Source: Paenibacillus sp. FJAT-26967 (GTDB lineage: Bacteria > Bacillota > Bacilli > Paenibacillales > NBRC-103111). From it: a stretch of 64,000 bases of DNA. A program made the translations under genes and the position numbers. The DNA is taken from NCBI RefSeq assembly GCF_001541095.1, contig NZ_LMXH01000006.1, positions 186,001 to 250,000 on the forward strand, read 5' to 3'. A model generated the notes under the pieces. It ran no database searches. It had not been told where the DNA came from and saw only the letters and a program-made list of their open reading frames with translations. This document shows positions 26,865 through 36,807 of this stretch, in pieces. Numbering within the stretch: position 1 is the first letter of the stretch; each line of letters begins with the position of its first letter.

Positions 26865-26886
26865 GCGGAGGCTTCCATCGGTACAT

Positions 26887-26922
26887 CAAAAATCCCCAGC
26901 CGGAAGGTTAGGGATTTTTGTT
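26887..26922 (+). terminator. Terminator of the two-component operon
   Basis: AAAAATCCCC pairs with GGGATTTTT across a 13-nt loop, about 20 bp after the kinase stop. Confidence 0.75.
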
Positions 26923-27274
26923 GTATTAATATCTTTATATTTAGATCGGCTCCACACATACTTGTAGTCTAGCCGTTGATTCCGGGATAGTTAATCGTCC
27001 CTGCGGCGTGGATCATTCAAATGGAATGACATCCTTTGTAGCGGAAACTGACAACCAACATTAGGGGTATTTAATAATCATGCAAATAAAAATGCACCCT
27101 TTGAAATGAATCAGTCAAACCCGGAGGCTTTTTCCGATATCCGTTTGTAAGGGTGCAAATTTAAATTTACAGCTAATTATACGACCGTTACTGACTGATA
27201 ACGGCACATCCTTTGTAAGGTATTTCCTTTAAGCCTTTGTCTTCCTATTAGCAGTTAAATTACGAATCCGGGTA
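26923..27274. other. Intergenic region with an inverted repeat
   Basis: No gene was seen. TGCACCCTT (27093-27101) and AAGGGTGCA (27149-27157) form a 9-bp inverted repeat around 47 bp. It could be a small non-coding element or an old insertion footprint; no transposase is present. Confidence 0.35.
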
Positions 27275-27565
27275 TTACTTACTTCTCTGTGCCGCCGTAA
27301 CCATCAGGAAAATAGCAGAAAGCAGATGCAAGATCCATCCCAAGAATGGAACCCAAGCAAGTAAAGAGGTCACAATCCCTAATATGGACCCGTAATTCGG
27401 TTCTCTATTCCGGCTGGAAAGAACCAGTGTAATTACATGCAAGATGAACATAAATGCTAAGACCGTGTACCCGCTAGCAAGAACAAATGCTCCCCCGATA
27501 AACGGAATAGCTAATCCCAGCTCTAACCCTCCGGATATCCATTTCATGACTCTAGACCCCGTCAT
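27275..27565 (-). CDS. Small membrane protein
   Basis: 96 residues from the ATG at 27565 (GAGGAG is 8 bp upstream). It has three hydrophobic stretches: near GLELGLAIPFIGGAFVLASG, FMFILHVITLVL and the C-terminal VPFLGWILHLLSAIFLMV. A charged loop (SSRNREPNYG) separates the second from the third. No family recognised with certainty; small Bacillales membrane proteins of this layout are often uncharacterised. Confidence 0.7.
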   Translation of the reverse strand: MTGSRVMKWISGGLELGLAIPFIGGAFVLASGYTVLAFMFILHVITLVLSSRNREPNYGSILGIVTSLLAWVPFLGWILHLLSAIFLMVTAAQRSK

Positions 27566-27844
27566 ACCAAACACTCCTCTAGGTAATATTTCCTATTCAT
27601 TGTAACTTAACAGGTTCATTTCGACTAGAGATTTTTCATTAAATTAATCATTTTTCCATATTTTAAAAAATACTCTTTCTAAAAATGTCAGGAATCACTT
27701 AATATCAATCTATTTCAAACCGATATAAGGAATAGATAGGATTTGAAACCAATGAACTGATTCTAAAGTATTATGTCTTAAGAACCATAAACTTCAGAGT
27801 TCATGGAATATCCGTTTATTTTATCTATTACAGGAGGGTTCTAA

Positions 27845-28420
27845 ATGAAAAAAGTATTTAAGATCGGCTGCTTAGGGTTTGTGATGTTATTCGTCTTAGG
27901 AATCGTTATTTCTATGCTTTCCGTCAAAGATGATCCAGGGACCACTACCGCTAATTCTGCGGCCAATGTATCGGCTAACGAAAAACCGGAGGCAACCAAA
28001 CAACCAGCCAAAGAAGCTCAGATCAAATCCATTGGTGAAGAACTCAAGGTCGGAGATGTTGTTTTCAAAGTCAACAAGGTTTCCACTACAAAAGAAATTA
28101 AGGATGGGCCTTATCTCTCATACAAGACTGATTCAGACGGAAGTGTATTTTACATTGTTAATGTCACCGTTAAAAATGACGGCACTAAAATGATCAGCAC
28201 AGACTCTTCCTTCTTCCAACTTAAAAAGGGTGAAGTCACGTATACACCTTCAATGCTCATTACCACTTCCCAAGAATTCTTCTTATTTGACGGAATCAAC
28301 CCCGGCTTATCCAAAACCGGAAATGTTGCGTTTGAGGTCCCCAAAGACGTGACTGATTTTGTCTTAAATGTTCAAACGGGTTTCTTCGGAACCGAACAAG
28401 GCCAAATTAAACTAAAATAA
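27845..28420 (+). CDS. DUF4352-domain secreted or membrane-anchored protein
   Basis: 191 residues. The N-terminal hydrophobic segment (residues about 6-26) contains IGCLGFVM and could be either a membrane anchor or a lipoprotein signal. A Ser/Ala/Lys-rich linker follows. The C-terminal domain (IGEELKVGDVVFKVNKV ... YIVNVTVKNDGTKMI ... PGLSKTGNVAFEVP) matches the telokin-like DUF4352 immunoglobulin fold. CAGGAGGG precedes the ATG. A surface protein of unknown ligand. Confidence 0.85.
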   Translation: MKKVFKIGCLGFVMLFVLGIVISMLSVKDDPGTTTANSAANVSANEKPEATKQPAKEAQIKSIGEELKVGDVVFKVNKVSTTKEIKDGPYLSYKTDSDGSVFYIVNVTVKNDGTKMISTDSSFFQLKKGEVTYTPSMLITTSQEFFLFDGINPGLSKTGNVAFEVPKDVTDFVLNVQTGFFGTEQGQIKLK

Positions 28421-28440
28421 TTTAGCAGCTCCAACAGCAC

Positions 28441-28471
28441 TAGGACCCAACCGCAAGGTTAGGTCCTTTGC
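28441..28471 (+). terminator. Terminator after the DUF4352 gene
   Basis: AGGACC and AACC pair with GGTT and AGGTCCT, then TTG; short but well matched. Confidence 0.7.
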
Positions 28472-28694
28472 TATATAGGGAGGTAACCTCCGTTGGTTCA
28501 TAACTATCCACCACCTGATGCCGTTTGGTTAGCTGCCTCTATATCCCCTTGCAACCGGGTTCAATTCTCACTTTTCTTCCAATTTACTTCTTATATAGCC
28601 TGGTCATGCACTGACCATTTTCAGAGAGTAATAACAAATCCTCCACAGGACCGATACTAGTCTAAAGTCTAGGTTCAGACACCCCCTAAGACGG

Positions 28695-28723
28695 TTATCT
28701 CAGGCAAACACAGCGGATATAAT
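28695..28723 (+). promoter_or_regulatory. Candidate promoter of the sensor-domain protein gene
   Basis: TTATCT (28695-28700), a 17-bp spacer and a consensus TATAAT (28718-28723) lie 50 bp upstream of the start at 28773. The -35 is weak. A GTCT ... AGAC inverted element just upstream could hold an activator. The rest of 28472-28694 shows nothing else. Confidence 0.45.
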
Positions 28724-28772
28724 GGGTTTATAACTCAGAGCATGACTTATGAAGCAAAAGGAGTGTTTGAAT

Positions 28773-29564
28773 ATGAAAGCAACAAAAGCACCTGCAAAGG
28801 CGCCAAATGGCAAGGTGAGTTGGGTGCTTTTTAATCCAAAAACCTATGCAACGATTCTCTATTTATTGCTGTCCCTCCCATTAGGGATCATCTATTTTAC
28901 AGTAGCGATAACTGGACTTGTGCTATCCATCGGTTTAACTCCTATATTTATCGGAATACCGTTGTTTTTTGGAGTAGCTAAGCTGTTAAATGGGATTGTG
29001 AATTTTGAACAGAGCATGATTAGGCAAATTTTAGGTTTACCGAATCCGCCTGTTTCGTATATCTACAATCAGCAGTCTGAAGTCGGACGGAACTGGTTGA
29101 TGCGGATGGTGAGAGGTTTTGACGGTGGGCTATTCATTCGAAATTTGCTGCTCGTAGTTCTAAAATTTGTAACAGGCATTGTATTCTTTGTTGTTATGGT
29201 AACGGTGATTTCACTAGGACTAGGATTGATCGCTCTTCCGGTCGTACATATCATTTTAATGAATGAAATGCAGATTAATATTTTAGAGAATAACCTGTTT
29301 AATTATTTCCATATCGATTGGACCTATAATCAGCAATATATGCTGTACGCAGGTGTTGGCCTTGTACTTTTTTGGATCGCGCTTCGCGTTGTGAATGGGC
29401 TCATGCAAATTCAGCGCAGAATCATGTATGTGGATGAGCCATATCAACAGCCGTCAGTGCCCGCTGAAACACAAATACATGCGCCGATTCAGTCGCAATA
29501 TTATGAGTACCAAGAGGATCAGCCCACTCAAGGGATGATGCAGCCAGCCTATAGAAAGCTTTAA
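28773..29564 (+). CDS. PF13796-type 'sensor' domain membrane protein
   Basis: 263 residues from the ATG at 28773 (AAAGGAG 9 bp upstream). It has four to five membrane helices arranged as two helical hairpins: LYLLLSLPLGIIYFTVAITG and LSIGLTPIFIGIPLFFGVAK, then VLKFVTGIVFFVVMVTV and GLGLIALPVVHIILM. This is the layout of the putative sensor domain (PF13796) usually fused to histidine kinases; here it stands alone, ending in a Gln/Pro-rich tail. It probably modulates a partner signalling protein that is not in this window. Confidence 0.75.
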   Translation: MKATKAPAKAPNGKVSWVLFNPKTYATILYLLLSLPLGIIYFTVAITGLVLSIGLTPIFIGIPLFFGVAKLLNGIVNFEQSMIRQILGLPNPPVSYIYNQQSEVGRNWLMRMVRGFDGGLFIRNLLLVVLKFVTGIVFFVVMVTVISLGLGLIALPVVHIILMNEMQINILENNLFNYFHIDWTYNQQYMLYAGVGLVLFWIALRVVNGLMQIQRRIMYVDEPYQQPSVPAETQIHAPIQSQYYEYQEDQPTQGMMQPAYRKL

Positions 29565-29580
29565 CTTGCTGACCGTCAGT

Positions 29581-29619
29581 ATAATAGACCCCCGCATTTT
29601 GCTGCGGGGGTCTATTATT
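29581..29619 (+). terminator. Terminator after the sensor-domain gene
   Basis: AATAGACCCCCGC pairs with GCGGGGGTCTATT, followed by ATTGGGG. Near-perfect stem. Confidence 0.9.
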
Positions 29620-29635
29620 GGGGTTAATGGGGCAG

Positions 29636-29780
29636 TATTTCAATCCAATCCCGTGCCCCTTCGAATCCGCTGCAGTCCGCGCGGTCTGAACCTGTGGGAT
29701 TCTCCGCCCTGCCTACTGGAACAGCAAGAAGGCCCCAGTCTATCTGCTGGGACCTTCTGCTGTTCTCTGTATGGAGGCGA
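29636..29780 (+). repeat. Dispersed, diverged copy of the ssrA-end repeat unit
   Basis: This segment aligns with the right two-thirds of the tandem units at 59331-59957: ATTTCAATCC...CCCGTGC, GTCCGCGCGG, a CTGCC block, the terminator hairpin (AAGGCCCCAG ... CTGGGACCTTCTGCTG) and finally TATGGAGGCGA, the ssrA 3'-end sequence. It lies 30 kb from ssrA in the intergenic space after the sensor gene, so the repeat has moved or been copied. Confidence 0.75.
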
Positions 29781-29907
29781 ATCGCGGTGTAGCAAATCCA
29801 CAGTCCGCTGCGTGACGTTAAGATATTTGGTGATACTGCATAAACATGAATTCTGCTCTATCGTCACGAAGTCTCCAGAACATAGTCCGTCCTTAACGAA
29901 GCACTGC

Positions 29908-32900
29908 TTAGTTGTTATTCTGTACTAGCACTTTCAGCAACACCGTCACAGCTTCTGCCCTTAATGTCTTCGCATTCGGTTCGAATCGGTTGAAATCCTT
30001 ACCTTCTATCAAGCCTACCCTCTTAATCGCTGCAACTGCACCTTTTGCCCACGCCGCAATCTCCTTGTCATCTGCAAAGCCAGATGCACCATTGGTTTCG
30101 GCCTTTAGACTGAGCGCATTCGCGACCATCACTGCCATTTCGGCGCGTGTAATTTCTGCATCTGCACGGAACGTATTGTCCTCATAACCCGTAATGATAC
30201 CCGCTTGTACCGCTTGCGCCACTGCCTTCTGAGCCCAGGCTCCGATCTTGCCTGTATCTGTGAATGTCAGCGCTGCTCCTTCTCCCTCCGGCTTCACCGT
30301 ATTCATCAGCATCACTGCAAATTCTGCACGCGTCACTGTATGATTCGGCTTAAACGATCCATCCGGGTAACCGCTGATGATCCCGCTGCTTACCGCTTGG
30401 TTGATGCCCGCCTCTGCCCAGTGCTCAGAGATGTCGTTAAAGCTAATTGTCGGTTTCGTGTCTGTCGGATCAGTTTGACCGACTGCGAATACTCCGAATT
30501 TGGTAAAGTGATTAACCTCAACCGTAATGGTTGAGCCGTTAATCTTACCGCCCCCGACCTCTACCCATGCTTTGTCCGTTTCGTCATAATAGAACACAGA
30601 CGGTCTTTGGCCGTTATTCAAAATTTTTGCATCAAAAGCAATGGTCAGCGTTACCGGATTACTGAAGTTTTCCGGGAAGTTTTTCAGAATCTCATAGATC
30701 GGACTGATTAAAGTTTCTTTATTCGTCAGAAGTTTCTGAATGTCCATTACAGGGTCTATCGTTAATCTCATTTCCTTATCTGCCGCATTAGCCGGAATAA
30801 CGATTGTAACCTTATTATGCAAACTCACATTGCCTTTTTTACCAGCAGGAAGCGTTAGTTTGCCATCCTTAGCGGTAACGGTGTTATCACTTGAGGACGA
30901 GGAGCCCCCGCTACCACCGGATGAGGACGAGCCGCCGCCTCCGGATGAGGATGATGACCGTGGCGTTACACTATAGACATCCGTTGATACACTGCTGCCA
31001 ACGCTATTAGACGCCCTTACCGTGAATGTATAGGTCACGCCATTCGACAAACCTGTTACCGTAATCGGGCTTGATGCTCCCGTAACCAAGATATTTCCCG
31101 GCATTAAAGCTACCTCATAGCCTGTGATAGGACTTCCGCCGTTATCCGCTGGAGCGGTAATACTAATCATGGCTTGTCCGTTGCCTGCCGCAGCTGTTAT
31201 GCCTGCAGGCGCACCCGGCACCGTCATGGGCGTTGCGCTCACTTGATTGGAAGCTGCACTGTCTCCTCCTGCGTTGATCGCTTTTACCACAAAATAGTAG
31301 GTCGTTCCGTTCGTCAACCCTGTCACATCGTAGCTGTACACCGAGCCGCTCACGCTGGCCACTTCAGTTCCATATGTTGCGGAAGCTACACTCTGGAATA
31401 TTTTATAACCGGATGAACCGTTCTCCGGATTCCAAGATAGCGATACTTGCGCATTACTTGCAACAGGTGACTGCAACACCGGGGCTCCAGGTATTGGAGC
31501 TTGCGGCGTAGCGCTTATAGCGCCGGAAGATGCGCTATCCCCTACAATATTCGTTGCAACTACAGTAAAGGTATATGTGGTTCCATTCGACAAGCCTGTT
31601 ACCGTAATCGGACTTACGGACCCGGTAGCCGTGATTCCATTGGGATTTGAGTCATCCGGACTTGAAGTTACTGTGTAGCTTGTAATGGCGCTTCCTCCAT
31701 CGCTAACCGGTGCCACGAAGCTAATCGTCGCCTGTCTATCCGCCGCTGTTGCCGTTACGTCTGTAGGGCTACCCGGCACGGACGTCGTTACCAGCTTCTG
31801 TATGCGATTGTTACTTGGATCTGCCACATACACATTACCGATGCTGTCTACCGCCACATTCACTGGATAATCAAACTCGCCCAAGCCGTTTCCCTCTCCG
31901 CCGCCACTCTTTTCCCAGGCGGTCCAGACCTCCGTCGCTGCGGTTAGCTTCTGTAAGCGATCGTTATAGGAATCCGCCACATACACATTACCGATGTTGT
32001 CTACCGCCACTCCTTCCGGATAATTAAACTCACCCAAGCCATTTCCGCTTCCGCCGCCGCTCTTTCCCCATGCGGTCCAAACATCCGTTGCCGCGGTCAG
32101 CTTCTGTATGCGATTATTTTGAGAATCGGCTACATACACATTACCATCCCTGTCTACCGCCACTCCGTTAGGATATTTGAACTCACCCAGACCACTTCCA
32201 TTGGTCCCCCATGCGCTCCATGTACCCGTCGCTGCGGTCAACTTCTGTATGCGGTGGTTACCGATATCCGCTACGTACAGGTTCCCATCACTGTCTGCCG
32301 CCAATCCTTTAGGAGTATCAAACTCGCCCAATTCACTTCCATATTTGCCGTCGCTCTTCCCCCAGGAGGTCCAAATTCCCGTCGCTGCAGTCAGCTTTTG
32401 TATGCGATTGTTATCAGCATCGGCTACATAAATGTTACCGCTGTTGTCTACGGCTATACCATCTGGATAATCAAACTCGCCTAATCCGCTTCCATCTCCG
32501 CCGTCGCTCTTTCCCCATGCGGTCCAAACATCCGTTGCCGTGGTCAGCCTCTGTATACGATTGTTTTCAGAATCGGCTACATACATATTGCCGGTACTGT
32601 CAACCGTAACTCCACTTGGATAGTTAAACTCACCCAGAGCATCACCGGAAACAACTCCCTCGGTTCCCCATTGATTCCATTGCCCCGTTGTCAGTGTCAA
32701 CTTCTGAATACGATAGTTATCTTCATCAGCGACATACACATTGTCGTAGCTGTCTACTGCCAATCCAGATGGATAATTAAACTCGCCCAGTTTATTTCCA
32801 GAATTGGCGCCGCCTTTTGCCCATGAGGTCCAAACACCCGTCGCTGCAGTCAATTTCTGTACGCGATTGTTATACAAATCTCCCACATACACATTGCCAT

Positions 32901-33708
32901 TACTATCTACCGTCACTCCAGCCGGATAATTAAACTCGCCCAAGCCACTTCCAGCTCCGCCGCCGTTCTTTGCCCAAGACGTCCAAATATCCGTTGCTGC
33001 GGTTAGCTTCTGTATGCGGTGGTTACCCAGATCGGCCACGTACACATTACCGATGCTGTCAACCGCCACACCCATTGGATAGTTAAACTCGCCCAGGCCA
33101 TTTCCAATTCCACCGCCGCTTTTCCCCCATGCGGTCCAAATCCCTGTCGCCTCTGTCAGCTTCTGTACACGATTATTAAGCCCATCTGATACATATACAT
33201 TCCCGGTGCTGTCTACCGCCACTGCAGATGGATAATAAAACTCTCCCAACCCGTTTCCGGCAACGCCGCCGCTCTTTCCCCATTCGGACCAAACTCCGCT
33301 CGCTACGGTCAGCTTCTGTATGCGATGGTTTTGATTATCGGCCACATACACATTACCGATGCTATCTACTGCCACTCCAGCCGGATAATTAAACTCACCC
33401 AAGCCATTTCCTCTTTCGCCGCCGCTCTTTCCCCATTCGGACCAAACTCCGCTCGCTGCGTCTAGCTTCTGTACGCGATGATTTCGACTATCTGCCACAT
33501 ACATATTACCGAAGCTATCTACCGCGACTGCTTTGGGAGCATCAAATCCCCCTGCTTTTGAATCTCGAACCGTCCCCCTTAAGCCATACTGACTCCACTG
33601 CTCTGCAGCTTGTGCCGGAACTGCATTTAGACCTATCGTTATAATCAATACGACCAAGCTAAGTACATACCATTTCCCCATTACTTGCCTTCCATTTCTT
33701 TGATCCAT
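29908..33708 (-). CDS. Secreted NHL-repeat / FN3 / SLH cell-surface protein
   Basis: 1266 residues (an internal ATG 27 bp in, after GGAAGG, is an equally good start). The signal peptide ends near PAQAA. Twelve near-identical ~51-residue NHL repeats follow (pattern FNYPxGVAVDSxGNVYVADS, then NNRIQKLTAAT and GLGE), predicted to form beta-propellers. Three FN3 domains (ITVTGLSNGTTYTFTV), a Ser/Gly linker, a ZU5-like beta domain and three SLH domains (TRAEFAVMLMNT) follow. The SLH domains anchor it to secondary wall polymer. Function unknown; it could be an adhesin or a carbohydrate binder. Confidence 0.9.
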   Translation of the reverse strand: MDQRNGRQVMGKWYVLSLVVLIITIGLNAVPAQAAEQWSQYGLRGTVRDSKAGGFDAPKAVAVDSFGNMYVADSRNHRVQKLDAASGVWSEWGKSGGERGNGLGEFNYPAGVAVDSIGNVYVADNQNHRIQKLTVASGVWSEWGKSGGVAGNGLGEFYYPSAVAVDSTGNVYVSDGLNNRVQKLTEATGIWTAWGKSGGGIGNGLGEFNYPMGVAVDSIGNVYVADLGNHRIQKLTAATDIWTSWAKNGGGAGSGLGEFNYPAGVTVDSNGNVYVGDLYNNRVQKLTAATGVWTSWAKGGANSGNKLGEFNYPSGLAVDSYDNVYVADEDNYRIQKLTLTTGQWNQWGTEGVVSGDALGEFNYPSGVTVDSTGNMYVADSENNRIQRLTTATDVWTAWGKSDGGDGSGLGEFDYPDGIAVDNSGNIYVADADNNRIQKLTAATGIWTSWGKSDGKYGSELGEFDTPKGLAADSDGNLYVADIGNHRIQKLTAATGTWSAWGTNGSGLGEFKYPNGVAVDRDGNVYVADSQNNRIQKLTAATDVWTAWGKSGGGSGNGLGEFNYPEGVAVDNIGNVYVADSYNDRLQKLTAATEVWTAWEKSGGGEGNGLGEFDYPVNVAVDSIGNVYVADPSNNRIQKLVTTSVPGSPTDVTATAADRQATISFVAPVSDGGSAITSYTVTSSPDDSNPNGITATGSVSPITVTGLSNGTTYTFTVVATNIVGDSASSGAISATPQAPIPGAPVLQSPVASNAQVSLSWNPENGSSGYKIFQSVASATYGTEVASVSGSVYSYDVTGLTNGTTYYFVVKAINAGGDSAASNQVSATPMTVPGAPAGITAAAGNGQAMISITAPADNGGSPITGYEVALMPGNILVTGASSPITVTGLSNGVTYTFTVRASNSVGSSVSTDVYSVTPRSSSSSGGGGSSSSGGSGGSSSSSDNTVTAKDGKLTLPAGKKGNVSLHNKVTIVIPANAADKEMRLTIDPVMDIQKLLTNKETLISPIYEILKNFPENFSNPVTLTIAFDAKILNNGQRPSVFYYDETDKAWVEVGGGKINGSTITVEVNHFTKFGVFAVGQTDPTDTKPTISFNDISEHWAEAGINQAVSSGIISGYPDGSFKPNHTVTRAEFAVMLMNTVKPEGEGAALTFTDTGKIGAWAQKAVAQAVQAGIITGYEDNTFRADAEITRAEMAVMVANALSLKAETNGASGFADDKEIAAWAKGAVAAIKRVGLIEGKDFNRFEPNAKTLRAEAVTVLLKVLVQNNN

Positions 33709-33849
33709 ACGTTACTCTATCTCCCCTCGATCATCTACGCCTTAAAAGTTAAAGCCTAATCCAATTACAATAACGACAATTCTCGCAGATTCCTGTTTCC
33801 TTTTGTCAACTTTTGACGTAGTAGTCTTACTTTAAAACGATTCCAACAA

Positions 33850-33877
33850 AATAAAAATCCCCCAAACGGGGGAGTTT
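33850..33877 (-). terminator. Terminator of the LuxR/MalT-like gene
   Basis: TCCCCC (33858-33863) pairs with GGGGGA (33868-33873) around AAAC. On the minus strand it is followed by TTTTTATTTTG. Confidence 0.85.
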
Positions 33878-33908
33878 ACGGTGATAAATAGAGGGTATCA
33901 TGCATCAT

Positions 33909-36452
33909 TTATTCTTTTGCACGCTGCAGCGCTTGAACCCGATTGTTCACTCCAAGCTTTCTGTACACATTTTTGATATGGCTCTTTACGGTTTCGGCGG
34001 AGATGTTCAGACGATGGGCGATTTCCTTGTTGGACAATCCACCTCCGATTAACTGCAAAACCCTCGTTTCCTGCTCGGTTAGATTATCTTTAATTGCCAC
34101 TTTCGTTTCCTGCGAGACCTGCATAGCTTGAAGCAACTGCTTTGCATAGGTCATAGAAGACGGGGAAAATTCTGTTGAGCGTCCACCTTGCGTCACCTTC
34201 AAATAAGCGGACAGCAGCTCCACCATCATAGCCCCTTCGTCTATAAAGCTGCGAATATATCCCGCCGGCTGCGCCAACTGAAAAGCGGTCTCCAACGGAA
34301 CAAGTGCGTCCTCCGTCTGGCCTAAGCGCTGATGTGCTACACTCATCAGAATGAGTACCTTAATTCGATCCCGGAGACGATCTTCCCTGTGTAATAAGTG
34401 ATTCAACCGATCCAATAGATACAGGGCTTCTTCCATTCGTCCACAGGATACAAGAACCCTGGCCAACGCTAAATGTTCCAGCACATGATACAATGAAACC
34501 TCATCGGTATACGCCAGACCGGATCTTTGCAACCACTCCAGCGCATAGTCGAATGAGCCTTGCTGCAGAGCCAGACACGCTTGTTCTGCTTCGATACTCA
34601 ACATAAATAAGTCGTAATCGGGTGAGTCGATCTGCAGCTTCACTTGCTTAAGCACCTCTGAGGCTCGATCGGGGTTTCCTAAGGCCTGCTGAATCCGTGA
34701 AGCGCTAATAGCTATTTGAATCAAAATCCGCGCAAAAGGCTTCATATCCTGGCGTCCCAGAGCCTGACTCACACACAAGTCGGCTTCTTCCAGCCGATTC
34801 CACTCGTACAGCAGTTTACTGTAAGATGCATACAGGAGACCGACGAAAGGATATTCTTCCTTTTCTCCCCAAATTGTAATCCACTTCGACAGGAATGCCT
34901 CGCCTACATGAAGATCGTTGATAAACGCGAAATAATCATCAAACGAATCATAGCCTTGATATCGATTGCGCCCCATCGTTTGAAAGAAGCTGCCTTCCGG
35001 CATAAAGCGTTCCACCAACTCGAAATATTTGGAGGTTTGATCCATGTCCTTTTGAAGGTACGAGGTAATTGAACAGAAAAAGTAAATGTTGCCCATGGCT
35101 TCTTTCCACTCTGCTTCGTTCCATTTTCCCTTCATCTCTCGAAAGCGGGTGAGAGCTTGCCCCACTCTGCTGAAAGCCGCATCCCATTCTCCAACTCCCA
35201 GCAACACCGAGATATAGAACATTTCAATCATCGGTTTCTCCGCAAAGGCGTTCTCCGGTAAAAGAGAGACCCATCTATGGAGCGCAACGCTTTTCGATTG
35301 CACCAGCGCATGAAGATTTTTCTCGATCAATCGAACGGCATCGGCAACCTGCTTCCCTTCCAAATAATGCTCTACGGCTTCTTCGTCGTATCCATGCTTC
35401 TCCAACCAGGTGCCCGCACGAATATGCACTTGTATCCATTGATCCGGATCCGTTCTTAGCAATACTTGTTTCAAGAAATCGGAAAGCAAATGATGATATC
35501 GATACCAGCTCCTATGATCATCTAGCGGAACAATAAACAGATTCAATTTCTCCAGTTTTTCCAATTGATTCTGACTGTTTATTTGGCCCGTTACAGCCTG
35601 GCATAAGGATTGATTCATACGGTTTAAAATAGACGTTTCCAATAAGAAAGAGAGCATGGGTCCTGATTGATCATGAAGAACCTCCTCCAACAAATAATCG
35701 GAAATATCTTGCTGCCTACCGCTGAATCTTTGAATCGTTTCGGCTATATTATTACTTTGCTTTAGTGAGATGGCTGCCAGCTGCAAGCCGCTGATCCAAC
35801 CCTCTGTCTGGTGAAAAAGCTCGGTCACTTGCTCTTTTGTGAGCAATAAATCGGTCGTATCCCGAAAAAAGACAAGTCCTTCATCCAACAGAAAGCGTAA
35901 ATCCTGCATGAGAATTCGATGATACTCCCCTTTTGCCAGAAGCCTGGCAGTAGGTATACTCAGATCGGTACGGCTGGCGATATATAGATGAATACGGGAA
36001 GGCAAATGATCCAGAAGATATATGAAAGAATGGTGGATTGCAGGGAGCTCAATGAAATGAAAATCATCAAGAATAATGACCAGTTCCTCGGTTAATTGAT
36101 TTAGCTCATTCAGCAACGCAGGAATCGTATGTTCCAAAGCAACGGAGAGGCCTTTTTCAAGATAATAAAAGACCGTACTGCCAAATACAGGAATTCTCGC
36201 CTGAATCGAAGCTGTTACCAAACTCCAAAACTGAATAAAGTCGTTATCCAGCTTATCTAGCGAAACCCAGGCTGTAAGTTCACCGCGTTGTTTTGCCCAT
36301 TCGCTTAACGCTGTAGTTTTCCCGTAACCGGCCTGCGCGGAAACAAGCGTTAGTTTACTGTCCATTCCCTCATTCAACATGCGCATTAGTCTCGGCCTAA
36401 TTACCAATGCTTTACGCAATTGGGGGAAATGAAGCTTGGAGCTTATAATCAT
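33909..36452 (-). CDS. MalT-like LuxR-family ATP-dependent transcriptional regulator
   Basis: 847 residues. The N-terminal STAND-type NTPase has Walker A AQAGYGKTT at residues 40-47 and Walker B ELVIILDDFHF. The centre is a TPR-like superhelix, and the C-terminal 65 residues are a LuxR HTH (LTEQETRVLQLIGGGLSNKEIA then LNISAETVKSHIKNVYRKL). LAL/MalT regulators integrate an inducer with ATP binding. It lies immediately upstream of the NHL/SLH gene on the same strand, the likely target, separated by a terminator. Confidence 0.92.
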   Translation of the reverse strand: MIISSKLHFPQLRKALVIRPRLMRMLNEGMDSKLTLVSAQAGYGKTTALSEWAKQRGELTAWVSLDKLDNDFIQFWSLVTASIQARIPVFGSTVFYYLEKGLSVALEHTIPALLNELNQLTEELVIILDDFHFIELPAIHHSFIYLLDHLPSRIHLYIASRTDLSIPTARLLAKGEYHRILMQDLRFLLDEGLVFFRDTTDLLLTKEQVTELFHQTEGWISGLQLAAISLKQSNNIAETIQRFSGRQQDISDYLLEEVLHDQSGPMLSFLLETSILNRMNQSLCQAVTGQINSQNQLEKLEKLNLFIVPLDDHRSWYRYHHLLSDFLKQVLLRTDPDQWIQVHIRAGTWLEKHGYDEEAVEHYLEGKQVADAVRLIEKNLHALVQSKSVALHRWVSLLPENAFAEKPMIEMFYISVLLGVGEWDAAFSRVGQALTRFREMKGKWNEAEWKEAMGNIYFFCSITSYLQKDMDQTSKYFELVERFMPEGSFFQTMGRNRYQGYDSFDDYFAFINDLHVGEAFLSKWITIWGEKEEYPFVGLLYASYSKLLYEWNRLEEADLCVSQALGRQDMKPFARILIQIAISASRIQQALGNPDRASEVLKQVKLQIDSPDYDLFMLSIEAEQACLALQQGSFDYALEWLQRSGLAYTDEVSLYHVLEHLALARVLVSCGRMEEALYLLDRLNHLLHREDRLRDRIKVLILMSVAHQRLGQTEDALVPLETAFQLAQPAGYIRSFIDEGAMMVELLSAYLKVTQGGRSTEFSPSSMTYAKQLLQAMQVSQETKVAIKDNLTEQETRVLQLIGGGLSNKEIAHRLNISAETVKSHIKNVYRKLGVNNRVQALQRAKE

Positions 36453-36649
36453 TGAATTTCCTCCGCATGGAAACTTCTATAGTTAGTTAGTAGGAATATT
36501 CGACGATTTTCAACATTTTTCCTTTATTTTAGGGGCCTGAAGTGCCGTCTGTAAAAAAATGATGCTGGAGATGAGTTTTTTCGACTTAACAGAGCTGCGG
36601 TCCGCGCGATAATAAGCTTCACCACTTAGCGCTTTTTTCTTTTGCAGCA

Positions 36650-36807
36650 TCAGTTGAGTCATTCAATAAATGATTGACAGTCACTCCATATGGCTGAGTC
36701 TTTCGTATTTCGCCTATGAAAAATCCCCTCCAAGTAAACCGTAGTGCGCTTTTCACACACACTGTCTACTTAAAGGGGATACTATCAAGGGTAGGCTGAC
36801 TCAACTG
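36650..36807. repeat. Hairpin element with an ATCCCC core, inside an 11-bp outer inverted repeat
   Basis: The outer CAGTTGAGTCA (36651-36661) and TGACTCAACTG (36797-36807) are exact complements. Inside, the core 36723-36780 begins ATCCCCTCCAAGTA and ends TACTTAAAGGGGAT and matches the core of the element at 54709-54765 at most positions. The right end abuts the stop codon of the oxidoreductase gene. No coding capacity; a MITE-like or terminator-associated element. Confidence 0.6.
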
